A stretch of 32,163 bases of DNA from Calothrix sp. HK-06 (GTDB lineage Bacteria; Cyanobacteriota; Cyanobacteriia; Cyanobacteriales; Nostocaceae), in contig NZ_MRCD01000103.1 in assembly GCF_001904745.1 (NCBI RefSeq), positions 1-32,163 on the forward strand, given 5' to 3'. The notes below the pieces were generated by a model. It saw nothing but the letters and a program-made list of their open reading frames with translations, searched no databases and was not told where the DNA came from. Position numbers and translations under genes: made by a program. Within the stretch, counting starts at the first letter, position 1; the number at the start of each line of letters is the position of its first letter. This document shows positions 1 to 6,698 of this stretch, piece after piece.

Positions 1-179
1 GAGAGGTCGGGGGAGAGGTTTTCAACATGCCGTGAAAAGCTCAGAATACAATTCCTTACTATAAGATGAATGTAAAAATTTAGTAAATTATTACTTGGAT
101 ATATAAATTTTTAGATAAACATTAAATTATTATGTTAAAAAACAAAAGTTATATTTACAACAAATCGAGAAATTAATAA
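1..179. other. AT-rich leader upstream of rfbB, no gene seen
   Basis: I see no open frame of credible length here. The first 30 bases are G-rich and may belong to the end of something upstream of the window. The rest becomes very AT-rich towards the rfbB start, as expected for a promoter and untranslated leader, but I cannot pick a -35/-10 pair with confidence. Confidence 0.4.
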
Positions 180-1247
180 ATGCAAAATTTTTTAATTACA
201 GGTGGTTTGGGTTTCATCGGCGCCAACTTCATTCTCAAAGCTAGAAAAGAAAAGTTGGCTAATATTATAAATATAGATAAACTGACTTATGCAGCTAATC
301 CTTTGACTCTAGCAGAATTGCAAGATGATACTGGATATAATTTTGTACGTGGGGATATTGGGGATATTGAGTTAGTAAGCAAAGTTTTAGAACAGTATCA
401 ACCCGACGCAATTATTAACTTTGCTGCTGAAAGTCACGTTGACCGCTCAATTCTCAGTCCGATAGATTTTATTCAAACCAATGTAGTTGGAACTTTTCAA
501 CTTCTTGAAGCTAGCATTGCTTACTGGCAAAATTTACCGTCTCTTAAACGCGCATCTTTCCGTTTTTTACATATTTCAACTGATGAAGTTTATGGTTCGC
601 TAAGTCCAACTGACCCAGCTTTTCGCGAAGATACACCCTATGCACCTAATAGTCCATATGCAGCATCGAAAGCTGGTTCTGACCATTTAGTGCGTGCATA
701 CTATCATACTTACGGTTTACCAACTGTAACGACTAATTGCTCGAATAACTACGGTCCATATCAGTTTCCAGAGAAATTAATTCCCCTGATGATTCTGAAT
801 GCGCTAAATGGAAAACCGTTGCCCATATATGGGGATGGGCAAAATGTTCGCGACTGGTTGTATGTCGAAGACCATTGCGATGCAATTTATCTAGTTTTAC
901 AAGAAAGTTCTATTGGCGAAACTTATAACGTTGGTGGAAATAACGAGCAAAACAATCTTACTGTAGTAAAGAAGATTTGTGAAATTCTTGACGAATTAGT
1001 TCCTCAACCTGGTTTGTCTCGCTCGGAATTGGTAACTTTCGTTAAAGACCGTCCTGGTCATGACCGTAGATACGCAATTGATTGCAGTAAAATTAAGCGT
1101 GATTTGGGTTGGGAACCAAAGGAAAGTTTTGAGAGTGGTTTGTTAAAGACGATTCAGTGGTATTTAAATAATCCCAATTGGGTTGAACAAGTTCAATCAG
1201 GTAATTACCAAAACTGGATTGCAAAAAATTATGGTGATAGAAAATAA
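180..1247 (+). CDS. rfbB: dTDP-glucose 4,6-dehydratase
   Basis: Converts dTDP-D-glucose to dTDP-4-keto-6-deoxy-D-glucose, the second step of dTDP-L-rhamnose synthesis, in the cytosol with bound NAD+. The 355-residue protein has the short-chain dehydrogenase nucleotide fold: GGLGFIG at residues 8-14, the family-typical STDEVYG at 133-139 carrying the Asp135-Glu136 pair used for dehydration, and the Tyr160-x3-Lys164 catalytic pair in [17 protein letters not shown] at 81-90 is also typical of RmlB. Length matches the family. It is the first gene of a complete rfbBACD set on the + strand, so it almost certainly serves rhamnose synthesis. There is no strong ribosome binding site before the ATG; the upstream DNA is AT-rich. 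One GGCGCC site lies at 219-224, encoding Gly-Ala in the Rossmann motif. Confidence 0.96.
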   Translation: MQNFLITGGLGFIGANFILKARKEKLANIINIDKLTYAANPLTLAELQDDTGYNFVRGDIGDIELVSKVLEQYQPDAIINFAAESHVDRSILSPIDFIQTNVVGTFQLLEASIAYWQNLPSLKRASFRFLHISTDEVYGSLSPTDPAFREDTPYAPNSPYAASKAGSDHLVRAYYHTYGLPTVTTNCSNNYGPYQFPEKLIPLMILNALNGKPLPIYGDGQNVRDWLYVEDHCDAIYLVLQESSIGETYNVGGNNEQNNLTVVKKICEILDELVPQPGLSRSELVTFVKDRPGHDRRYAIDCSKIKRDLGWEPKESFESGLLKTIQWYLNNPNWVEQVQSGNYQNWIAKNYGDRK

Positions 1248-1264
1248 CCACTCGTAAAAATTTT

Positions 1265-1313
1265 AGTCCATTTTAATGGACTTGCGCTATTAGCCTTGGA
1301 TTTCAATCCAAGG
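1265..1313. repeat. Double-hairpin intergenic repeat between rfbB and rfbA
   Basis: Two perfect stem-loops follow each other. The first has arms agtccatt (1265-1272) and aatggact (1275-1282) with a 2-base loop. The second has arms ccttggatt (1294-1302) and aatccaagg (1305-1313), also with a 2-base loop. They are separated by ttgcgctatta. I believe from memory that closely similar paired hairpins are dispersed in Nostocales intergenic DNA. It lies between co-directional genes of one pathway, ending 22 bases before the rfbA start, so it could act in mRNA processing or partial termination. Confidence 0.7.
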
Positions 1314-1335
1314 TAAGATAATTGAGGAGCGAAAT

Positions 1336-2256
1336 ATGAAAGGCATTATTTTAGCAGGTGGTTCCGGTACAAGGCTGTATCCATTGACACAAGTGATGAG
1401 TAAACAGCTAATGCCTGTGTATGATAAACCAATGATTTATTATCCTTTGTCAACTCTGATGTTGGCTGGAATTCGCGAAATTCTGATTATTTCCACACCT
1501 GCTCATTTGCCTTTATTTAAGCAACTGTTGGCAGATGGTAATCAATGGGGTTTGGAATTTAGCTATGTTGAGCAACCAAGTCCTGATGGTTTGGCACAAG
1601 CTTTTATTTTAGGGAAAGATTTTATTGGTAATGAACCTGTTTGTCTTATACTTGGTGACAATTTATTTTATGGACATGGTTTAGTTGATGTGCTAAATCG
1701 CGCCTCTAAGTTACGTGATGGCGCCCTTATTTTTGGCTATAGAGTTGCGGAACCTCAGCATTACGGGGTAGTAGAATTTGATAAAGCTGGACGGGTAGTA
1801 AGTCTTGAGGAAAAACCAGTAACTCCTAAATCGAACTATGCAGTACCAGGAATTTATTTTTATGATTATCAGGTAGTAGAAATTGCGTCACAGCTTAGAC
1901 CCTCAGCACGCGGTGAACTAGAAATAACTGACTTAAGTCGAATTTACCTTAACCAAAAACAGTTAAAAGTAGAACTTTTAGGTCGAGGTTATGCTTGGTT
2001 AGATACTGGTACTCACGAGTCGTTACACCAAGCTGCTAGTTTTATTCAAACCTTGGAACAACGTCAAGGCTTTAAAATAGCTTGCATTGAAGAAATTGCA
2101 TTCCGTCAAGGATATATTGGCGCCGAGCAACTTTATCAACTAGCAAAACCTTTAGCTAAAAGTAGTTATGGTTGTTATTTGATGGATATTCTCAACTCTG
2201 AGAATCATTCTAATCACATTCAACATTATCATCAGGCAGTATTGCCAATTGTTTAA
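1336..2256 (+). CDS. rfbA: Glucose-1-phosphate thymidylyltransferase
   Basis: Makes dTDP-D-glucose from glucose-1-phosphate and dTTP, the first and usually feedback-regulated step of dTDP-rhamnose synthesis. The 306-residue sequence shows the nucleotidyltransferase signature [11 protein letters not shown] at residues 8-18, [16 protein letters not shown] just after it, and the metal-binding [10 protein letters not shown] segment near residue 107. [20 protein letters not shown] and the C-terminal [12 protein letters not shown] are characteristic of RmlA. Length is slightly longer than the usual 290-300 because of a short C-terminal tail. A gaggag ribosome binding site stands a few bases before the ATG. 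Second gene of the rfbBACD group; the gap to rfbB carries a double hairpin. Confidence 0.96.
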   Translation: MKGIILAGGSGTRLYPLTQVMSKQLMPVYDKPMIYYPLSTLMLAGIREILIISTPAHLPLFKQLLADGNQWGLEFSYVEQPSPDGLAQAFILGKDFIGNEPVCLILGDNLFYGHGLVDVLNRASKLRDGALIFGYRVAEPQHYGVVEFDKAGRVVSLEEKPVTPKSNYAVPGIYFYDYQVVEIASQLRPSARGELEITDLSRIYLNQKQLKVELLGRGYAWLDTGTHESLHQAASFIQTLEQRQGFKIACIEEIAFRQGYIGAEQLYQLAKPLAKSSYGCYLMDILNSENHSNHIQHYHQAVLPIV

Positions 2257-2264
2257 ATAAGTAT

Positions 2265-2301
2265 AGAAACCGGGTTTGCATAAACCATAAACCCGGTTTC
2301 T
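2265..2301. repeat. Stem-loop formed by the gaaaccgggttt repeat
   Basis: Perfect 13-base arms, agaaaccgggttt at 2265-2277 and aaacccggtttct at 2289-2301, enclose an 11-base loop. The same core motif recurs as a shorter near-palindrome at 9425-9439 and 10635-10649, and in decayed form at 3821-3833 and 10585-10599. It sits between rfbA and rfbC, 25 bases before the rfbC start. No T-run follows, so it is a dispersed repeat rather than a clear terminator. Confidence 0.75.
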
Positions 2302-2326
2302 AGGGTTATGAAGGGGATACTTAAGT

Positions 2327-2872
2327 ATGAAAATAATTGAAACTGAAATTCCTGATGTATTGATACTTGAACCGCAAGTGTTTGAAGATAAGCGTGGATT
2401 TTTCTTAGAAAGTTTTAACGAACGCGCGTTTCAAGAAAAAGCAAATATTACTGCACATTTTGTACAAGATAATCATTCTCGTTCAGAAAAGAATGTATTG
2501 CGCGGTTTGCACTACCAAATTAAACAACCTCAAGGTAAATTAGTACGAGTTATAGCTGGCGAAATATTTGATGTTGCTGTAGATATACGGCGTAGTTCTA
2601 AATATTTTGGGCAATGGGTAGGAGTAAAATTAGACGCGCAAAATAGGCATCAAATATGGGTTCCCCCAGGTTTCGCACATGGTTTTTTAGTAATTTCTGA
2701 ATACGCTGAAGTACTTTATAAGACTACTGATTATTATGCACCTCAGCATGAACGCACCATTTTATGGAATGACGCAGATATTGGTATTGGATGGAAAATT
2801 GATTTGCAGCCTATCCTTTCTGGCAAAGACCAAGCGGGTAAGTTAATTAAAGATGCTGAGGTATACTTATGA
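2327..2872 (+). CDS. rfbC: dTDP-4-dehydrorhamnose 3,5-epimerase
   Basis: Epimerises C3 and C5 of dTDP-4-keto-6-deoxyglucose on the way to dTDP-L-rhamnose. The 181-residue protein has the RmlC cupin features: DKRGFFLESFN at 21-31, QDNHSRSEKNVLRGLHYQ at 47-64 with the catalytic His62, a second conserved His118 in WVPPGFAHGF, and YKTTDYYAP near 131-139. Length is that of the family. A ggg-rich ribosome binding sequence (aagggga) precedes the ATG. Its stop overlaps the rfbD start in the ATGA arrangement, so the two are translationally coupled. Confidence 0.96.
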   Translation: MKIIETEIPDVLILEPQVFEDKRGFFLESFNERAFQEKANITAHFVQDNHSRSEKNVLRGLHYQIKQPQGKLVRVIAGEIFDVAVDIRRSSKYFGQWVGVKLDAQNRHQIWVPPGFAHGFLVISEYAEVLYKTTDYYAPQHERTILWNDADIGIGWKIDLQPILSGKDQAGKLIKDAEVYL

Positions 2873-3759
2873 GAATACTTTTAACTGGTAGTACTGGTCA
2901 AGTAGGTTGGGAATTGCAACGTAGTTTGATGACTTTGGGTGAGGTAATTTGTGCTGGGCGGGAAGCAACTTCTGTTAGTTTGGAGATGGATTTATCTGTA
3001 CCTGAAACAATTCGTGCGGTAATTCGTGAAGTTAAGCCCAACTTAATTATAAATCCTGCTGCTTACACTGCTGTTGATAAAGCAGAAGCCGAGCCGGAAT
3101 TAGCAATGGCTGTTAATGGAGTGGCGCCGGGAGTAATTGCAGAAGAAGCGAAGCTTTTAGATGCACCTGTAATTCATTACTCAACAGATTATGTTTTTAA
3201 TGGTACTCAAGCAATACCATATACCGAGCAAGATATACCTGACCCGCAAAATGTATATGGCAAAACTAAGTTAGCTGGAGAGAAAGCTATTCAAGCAGTT
3301 GGAGTACCCCATTTAATTTTAAGAACTAGTTGGGTATATGGGCTACGGGGTAAAAACTTTTTACTTACTATGTTGAAACTTTCACGAGAGCGTGAAGAAC
3401 TAAAAGTAGTTGATGACCAAATAGGCGCCCCAACTTGGAGCCGAATGATTGCTGAAGCTACAGCACATATAATTTCGGGAAAACGTGAGTTAGTAAGAGA
3501 TTATAGTGGGGTTTACCATTTGACAGCTACTAATCAAACTAGTTGGCATGGCTTTGCTAAAACAATTTTTGAATTAGACCCCAACTCAGGTCAACAAAAA
3601 CTAAAACAATTGCTAGCAATTCCTTCAACTGAGTATCTAACCCCTGCAAAAAGACCTGCTTATTCATCGTTGGATACTAGTAAGATATCAAGTACATTTA
3701 AACTAACTTTACCAAGTTGGACAGACAGTTTAGCATTAGTGCTTGATTCAAGATGTTAA
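2869..3759 (+). CDS. rfbD: dTDP-4-dehydrorhamnose reductase
   Basis: Reduces dTDP-4-keto-L-rhamnose to dTDP-L-rhamnose with NAD(P)H, the last step of the pathway. The 296-residue SDR-type protein has GSTGQVG at 7-13, NPAAYTAVDKAE at 62-73, STDYVFNG at 105-112 and the catalytic Tyr130-x3-Lys134 in VYGKTKLAGE. Start overlaps the end of rfbC by four bases (ATGA). Two GGCGCC sites fall in the gene, read once as Val-Ala-Pro and once as Gly-Ala. The gene ends immediately before a candidate mobile element. Confidence 0.96.
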   Translation: MRILLTGSTGQVGWELQRSLMTLGEVICAGREATSVSLEMDLSVPETIRAVIREVKPNLIINPAAYTAVDKAEAEPELAMAVNGVAPGVIAEEAKLLDAPVIHYSTDYVFNGTQAIPYTEQDIPDPQNVYGKTKLAGEKAIQAVGVPHLILRTSWVYGLRGKNFLLTMLKLSREREELKVVDDQIGAPTWSRMIAEATAHIISGKRELVRDYSGVYHLTATNQTSWHGFAKTIFELDPNSGQQKLKQLLAIPSTEYLTPAKRPAYSSLDTSKISSTFKLTLPSWTDSLALVLDSRC

Positions 3760-3764
3760 TTTAT

Positions 3765-3936
3765 CGCTCTTTCATCACTCTCGCTAGCTAAAAATCGAAC
3801 GTAAATTTTAGGCTCCATATAGAAACTGGGTTTAAAGCTTTATTTCCTAACAGAATCTAAAAATTATAGATTTTTGAGGAAAAGCTTATGTAGTAAAGGG
3901 TTTAGATTTTGCTCCGACCAAAGTGATGGAAGAGCG
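3765..3936. mobile_element. Candidate 172-bp foldback MITE with TTAT flanks
   Basis: Terminal inverted repeats of 15 bases, cgctctttcatcact (3765-3779) and agtgatggaagagcg (3922-3936), match with one mismatch. TTAT directly abuts both ends (3761-3764 and 3937-3940), consistent with a 4-base target duplication. Further complementary segments are nested inside: aagctttatttcct (3835-3848) against aggaaaagctt (3877-3887), and aatcta (3854-3859) against tagatt (3867-3872), so the element can fold along much of its length. A gaaactgggttt motif lies inside at 3821. There is no coding capacity. TTAT could be a chance match in AT-rich DNA. Confidence 0.5.
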
Positions 3937-3938
3937 TT

Positions 3939-4031
3939 ATATCATGTCCGGTAGCATAACCGTAATAAAATTACCGTAGAGACGTTACATGTAACGTCTC
4001 TAAATAATAGGCAATTAACCGGACATGATAT
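3939..4031. repeat. 14-bp inverted repeat with nested 24-bp palindrome at the prmA 3' end
   Basis: The arms atatcatgtccggt (3939-3952) and accggacatgatat (4018-4031) are perfectly complementary. The right arm forms the last codons of the minus-strand gene. Inside the loop, agagacgttacatgtaacgtctct at 3980-4003 (a perfect 24-base palindrome, shown here as agagacgttaca + tgtaacgtctct) forms its own hairpin; a similar copy occurs at 9579-9602. The structure could terminate transcription from the minus-strand gene, although I see no T-run. Confidence 0.6.
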
Positions 4032-4974
4032 TATGTGTTAATGCGACCCATTCGTTAAATCGTTCGCTGTCTATTTGTTCAAAACCTTGTGCAGAAAGTG
4101 CTTTAGTCACTGACTCTTCATAATCATTATCGTAGCCAGATGTAATTAATATTCCGCTGTTTTGATTTTCTTGATATAGTGCTTGTCGATAATCTGGCGC
4201 CAGTGTTGTGTGTATTCGTCCTAAGATATTAGCAACAATCAAATCAAAGTTACCATTAGGGGAAATACTAGATACATTACCAGTGTTGGCGCCGCCCATC
4301 CAATTCCCCATTTCGCTACCACGTCCTAAGCTTCCTTGTATTACTCGTACTTTGTCTGTAACATCATTACGGGTGATAGCGTCTTGAGTTGCTTCGACGG
4401 CAACTTCATCATTATCTAATGCTAAAACATTCGCTCCTAGTTTTGCAGCAGCAACACTGAGAATACCTGAACCGGAACCAAGGTCAAGAACATTCATGTT
4501 ATTGGTTATATGACGTTCTAGAAGTTTAATTGCTAATATTGTTGCTGGGTGTAAACCGCTACCAAACGCTAAACTAGCTTTGAGTTTAATAATTATTTTT
4601 TCTGAGATGTTAGGTAAGTCAACGGCATCAGAGTTAACTACAGTAAATCTTTCGCCAATTTGAATGGGTTCGCTTTTTATATCTGATTTATTGGGTTTTT
4701 CTGCAATTACGTATGCTTCTAGTGTGCTTGTTAATGCAGTGCGATGTAAGGGTGAAAGTAAATTTTCTATCTCTTGAATGCGAGAACTGGCTTGGGTATT
4801 GTTGGGTAAATAGAAATTAATCGTGCATGTCCAATTGTTTTGGCGCCTGTCTAAGTCAGTATTAGTATATTTAGTCACAGTAATGTCGCTCGTGTAGTTA
4901 ATGGAAGCAAGTAGCGTACATACCCAGTCAACAGCTTCACTCGTGGTGTCTAAAGTTAATTCGATACATGACAT
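4015..4974 (-). CDS. prmA: Ribosomal protein L11 methyltransferase (PrmA-like)
   Basis: Expected to methylate ribosomal protein L11 using SAM. The 319-residue sequence follows the PrmA plan: an N-terminal substrate-recognition domain of about 130 residues, then FGSGLHPAT at 137-145, the SAM-binding DLGSGSGILSVAAAKLGA at 164-181, the acidic end of strand 2 in ALDNDE at 185-190, and the FDLIVANIL segment at 243-251. A Gly/Asn/Ser-rich stretch at about residues 217-242 sits between the last two motifs; it looks like a lineage insertion and makes the protein slightly long. The last few codons coincide with one arm of an inverted repeat, so the natural C-terminus may have been altered by a repeat insertion. 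Divergent from the toxin-antitoxin pair. Three GGCGCC sites. Confidence 0.85.
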   Translation of the reverse strand: MSCIELTLDTTSEAVDWVCTLLASINYTSDITVTKYTNTDLDRRQNNWTCTINFYLPNNTQASSRIQEIENLLSPLHRTALTSTLEAYVIAEKPNKSDIKSEPIQIGERFTVVNSDAVDLPNISEKIIIKLKASLAFGSGLHPATILAIKLLERHITNNMNVLDLGSGSGILSVAAAKLGANVLALDNDEVAVEATQDAITRNDVTDKVRVIQGSLGRGSEMGNWMGGANTGNVSSISPNGNFDLIVANILGRIHTTLAPDYRQALYQENQNSGILITSGYDNDYEESVTKALSAQGFEQIDSERFNEWVALTHNIMSG

Positions 4975-5084
4975 GTTGTATTACCGTTTGAAACCAAGCT
5001 TTTATGATTATGGCGCGGTTTGGTGAAAGCTGTGTGGCATCAATTAAGGCTCATATTGGTTGATAGTAGATTTATGCTCAATTA

Positions 5085-5117
5085 CCTATTGACATAATAG
5101 GCTAGTTTTAGCATAAT
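5085..5117 (+). promoter_or_regulatory. Promoter and putative operator of the toxin-antitoxin pair
   Basis: TTGACA at 5089-5094 is followed after exactly 17 bases by CATAAT at 5112-5117, a strong sigma-70-type match. A small inverted repeat, cctatt (5085-5090) and aatagg (5096-5101), overlaps the -35 box and is a reasonable binding site for the XRE antitoxin, since such pairs usually repress themselves. Transcription would start near 5123-5126. That the operator is used is inference. Confidence 0.6.
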
Positions 5118-5213
5118 GGCGATTACATAGGTAAAAATCAAGAAAAACCTCTAAAATCTATAGCAAGTGCTTTAGATGATTTAAAGGAGTTCCCCGAAGA
5201 TGTACAAGATGTA

Positions 5214-5492
5214 ATGGGTTATGCTCTTGATTTAGCACAACATGGAGAAAAGCATCCTAATGCAAAACCTTTGAAAGGTTTTTCAGGAGGAGGCGTTTTG
5301 GAAATTATAGATGATTTTGATGGTGATACCTATAGAGCTATATATACGGTAAAATTTGAAGGTGTTGTTTACTTGCTACATGCTTTTCAGAAAAAATCAA
5401 AACATGGTATTGCAACATCTAAACAAGATATAAATTTAGTAAAAAAAAGGTTGCAGAAAGCTCAAGAAGATTACTTACAAGAAATGCATTAA
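5214..5492 (+). CDS. HigB/RelE-like toxin (phage Gp49-like family), start codon uncertain
   Basis: Probable mRNA-interfering toxin of a HigBA-type pair. From the first ATG the protein has 92 residues: HPNAKPLKGFSGGGVLEI, the strand YRAIYTVKFEGVVYLLHAFQK and a Lys-rich end (KSKHGIATSKQDINLVKKR) are typical of the Gp49-like/DUF891 toxin family. The same frame is open upstream back to 5112 and encodes KPLKSIASALDDLKEF and further residues that belong to the family's usual N-terminus, so 5214 is probably not the true start. No ATG, GTG or TTG lies in that upstream stretch; an ATA at 5127 stands where a start would fit. The gene may therefore be crippled or use a rare start. The antitoxin follows after 16 bases. 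Confidence 0.75.
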   Translation: MGYALDLAQHGEKHPNAKPLKGFSGGGVLEIIDDFDGDTYRAIYTVKFEGVVYLLHAFQKKSKHGIATSKQDINLVKKRLQKAQEDYLQEMH

Positions 5493-5508
5493 AAAAGTGG
5501 AGCAAAAA

Positions 5509-5844
5509 ATGAACCAAGAAGATAAAGTAACGACTAGCAGTGGAAATGTATTTAAAGACTTAGGTTTACCCAATCCTGAAGAAAGGTTATTAAAAGCTCA
5601 ACTAGCACGTAAAATTAGTGAAGCTATCAGTAAATTGAATTTAACACAAGCTCAAGCTGCCGAAGTTATAGGTATTGATCAACCAAAAATATCTCTATTA
5701 GTTAGAGGTAGATTAAGCGGTTTTTCAACTGATAGATTATTGGATTATCTTAATAGATTAGGTAGCGATATTGAAATTAAAGTAGGGGAGCCAAAACTTG
5801 AAAAAGTTCAAAAGCAAGAAATAGCTAGTACGATTGTTTATTAA
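5509..5844 (+). CDS. XRE-family antitoxin (HigA-like)
   Basis: DNA-binding antitoxin partner of the gene just upstream. From the ATG at 5509 it has 111 residues: an N-terminal tail with NVFKDLGLPNPEERLLKAQL, then a helix-turn-helix, LNLTQAQAAEVIGIDQPKIS followed by RLSGFSTDRLLDYLNRLGSD, the usual COG5606-type pattern, ending in a charged tail. An upstream GTG at 5497 is in frame, but ggag at 5499-5502 sits at ideal distance before the ATG at 5509, so I take the ATG. The antitoxin neutralises the toxin by direct binding and probably represses the promoter at 5089-5117. Complete and apparently intact, unlike the toxin start. Confidence 0.85.
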   Translation: MNQEDKVTTSSGNVFKDLGLPNPEERLLKAQLARKISEAISKLNLTQAQAAEVIGIDQPKISLLVRGRLSGFSTDRLLDYLNRLGSDIEIKVGEPKLEKVQKQEIASTIVY

Positions 5845-5847
5845 TTA

Positions 5848-5991
5848 TTAAAAATGACCATTAAACACGGCACCAATTCGTAAGTATAAGCAATGCGAGT
5901 AGGTGACACTACCAGCATCTAGGCTAATTTGATAACTATTGGCATCAGTTTGTGCTAGTTTTGCTCGATACCAGCTATTCAAAATTTTCAA
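5848..5991 (-). pseudogene. Possible small gene or gene fragment, 47 codons, unknown
   Basis: On the minus strand a TTG at 5991 opens a 47-codon frame ending in TAA at 5850-5848. The predicted peptide starts MKILNSWYRAKLAQTD and continues through SYQISLDAG and YSHCLYLRIGAVFNGHF, which reads like real protein (balanced residues, aromatic and charged alternation) rather than random AT-rich translation. There is no ribosome binding site and stops lie directly upstream. It faces the antitoxin gene tail to tail, three bases away. It may be the remnant of a longer cyanobacterial gene or a tiny protein; I do not recognise the family. Confidence 0.3.
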
Positions 5992-6156
5992 TATCTACTA
6001 ATTAATACCGCTTCAGACGCGCTCGGTTAGGTAGAGAGAGGCAATTATGCGTCCCTTGACCTAACTCCGAATCTAAAAATATGCTTTAATTACAACATTT
6101 TAAGTTAAAATGAGATACCTCAGCTAAAAATGGCTGCAATTAGTTTTGCCTGATTT

Positions 6157-6636
6157 ATGGTTCAGTATACTCTTGCTCAAAGCCCAGATATAATTCTTAC
6201 AGTTTCTGGTAAAGATTCTGCCAAAGCCCGTGATAAAGCAATGGACCAGTTGATGGAACTCATGGACTCAGGTAAATTGCCTACCGACTTAGAAGAAGGA
6301 TTTGGGCCTCAACAATTAATCGAAGTGAAAGAAACGAGCATTGATAATGCTGGTGACGAAGACGCTGTGACACAAGCAGTTCAGGTTCTTAGCAACCTAG
6401 CGACCCTGAAGTTAAAAGTTCAAGAGTCGCGCTCGGAAGCTTTAGACATTCGTAAAGCAGTTGATGTTCTTTTTACAGATGAATCTGTAAGTGAGGAAGA
6501 AATTACTCGCTTGAAAGAAGGGTTCAAAGTTTTAAAGACTTTTGCTCAAGCAAACCTTCGCTATCAAGAAGCGCGCGCAAAAGCCGAAGGTGCCCGTCAA
6601 GTTCTTGATAAAGCGCTAAAATCGCCAGATAAATAA
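6157..6636 (+). CDS. Unknown soluble protein, alpha-helical, 159 aa
   Basis: I do not recognise a named family; it looks like a conserved cyanobacterial hypothetical. No signal peptide or membrane segment is seen. The N-terminal 40 residues (MVQYTLAQSPDIILTVSGKD then an Ala/Lys-rich helix) look like a small strand-helix unit, followed by an acidic linker with LIEVKE near 53-58, and then two long charged helices (about 72-105 and 117-156) of coiled-coil character, rich in Ala, Lys, Glu and Leu. Acidic overall in the middle and basic at the end. It faces the Wzc-like gene tail to tail, with a repeat hairpin between them. Codon use resembles its neighbours. No ribosome binding site is evident before the ATG, but the next in-frame ATG would delete conserved-looking sequence. 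Confidence 0.75.
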   Translation: MVQYTLAQSPDIILTVSGKDSAKARDKAMDQLMELMDSGKLPTDLEEGFGPQQLIEVKETSIDNAGDEDAVTQAVQVLSNLATLKLKVQESRSEALDIRKAVDVLFTDESVSEEEITRLKEGFKVLKTFAQANLRYQEARAKAEGARQVLDKALKSPDK

Positions 6637-6642
6637 ATACGA

Positions 6643-6691
6643 GTTAGGAGTTAGGAGTTAAGAATAGGCTATTTAACTCATAACTCATAAC
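6643..6691. repeat. Heptamer (STRR-type) repeats forming a hairpin between convergent genes
   Basis: gttagga is repeated in tandem on the left (6643-6661, ending gttaa) and actcata on the right (6673-6691). The two 19-base arms are complementary except at two positions, enclosing an 11-base loop. Placed between the stops of convergent genes, it could serve both as a terminator. The 7-base period is the pattern known for STRRs in heterocystous cyanobacteria. Confidence 0.7.
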
Positions 6692-6698
6692 TTTTAGT

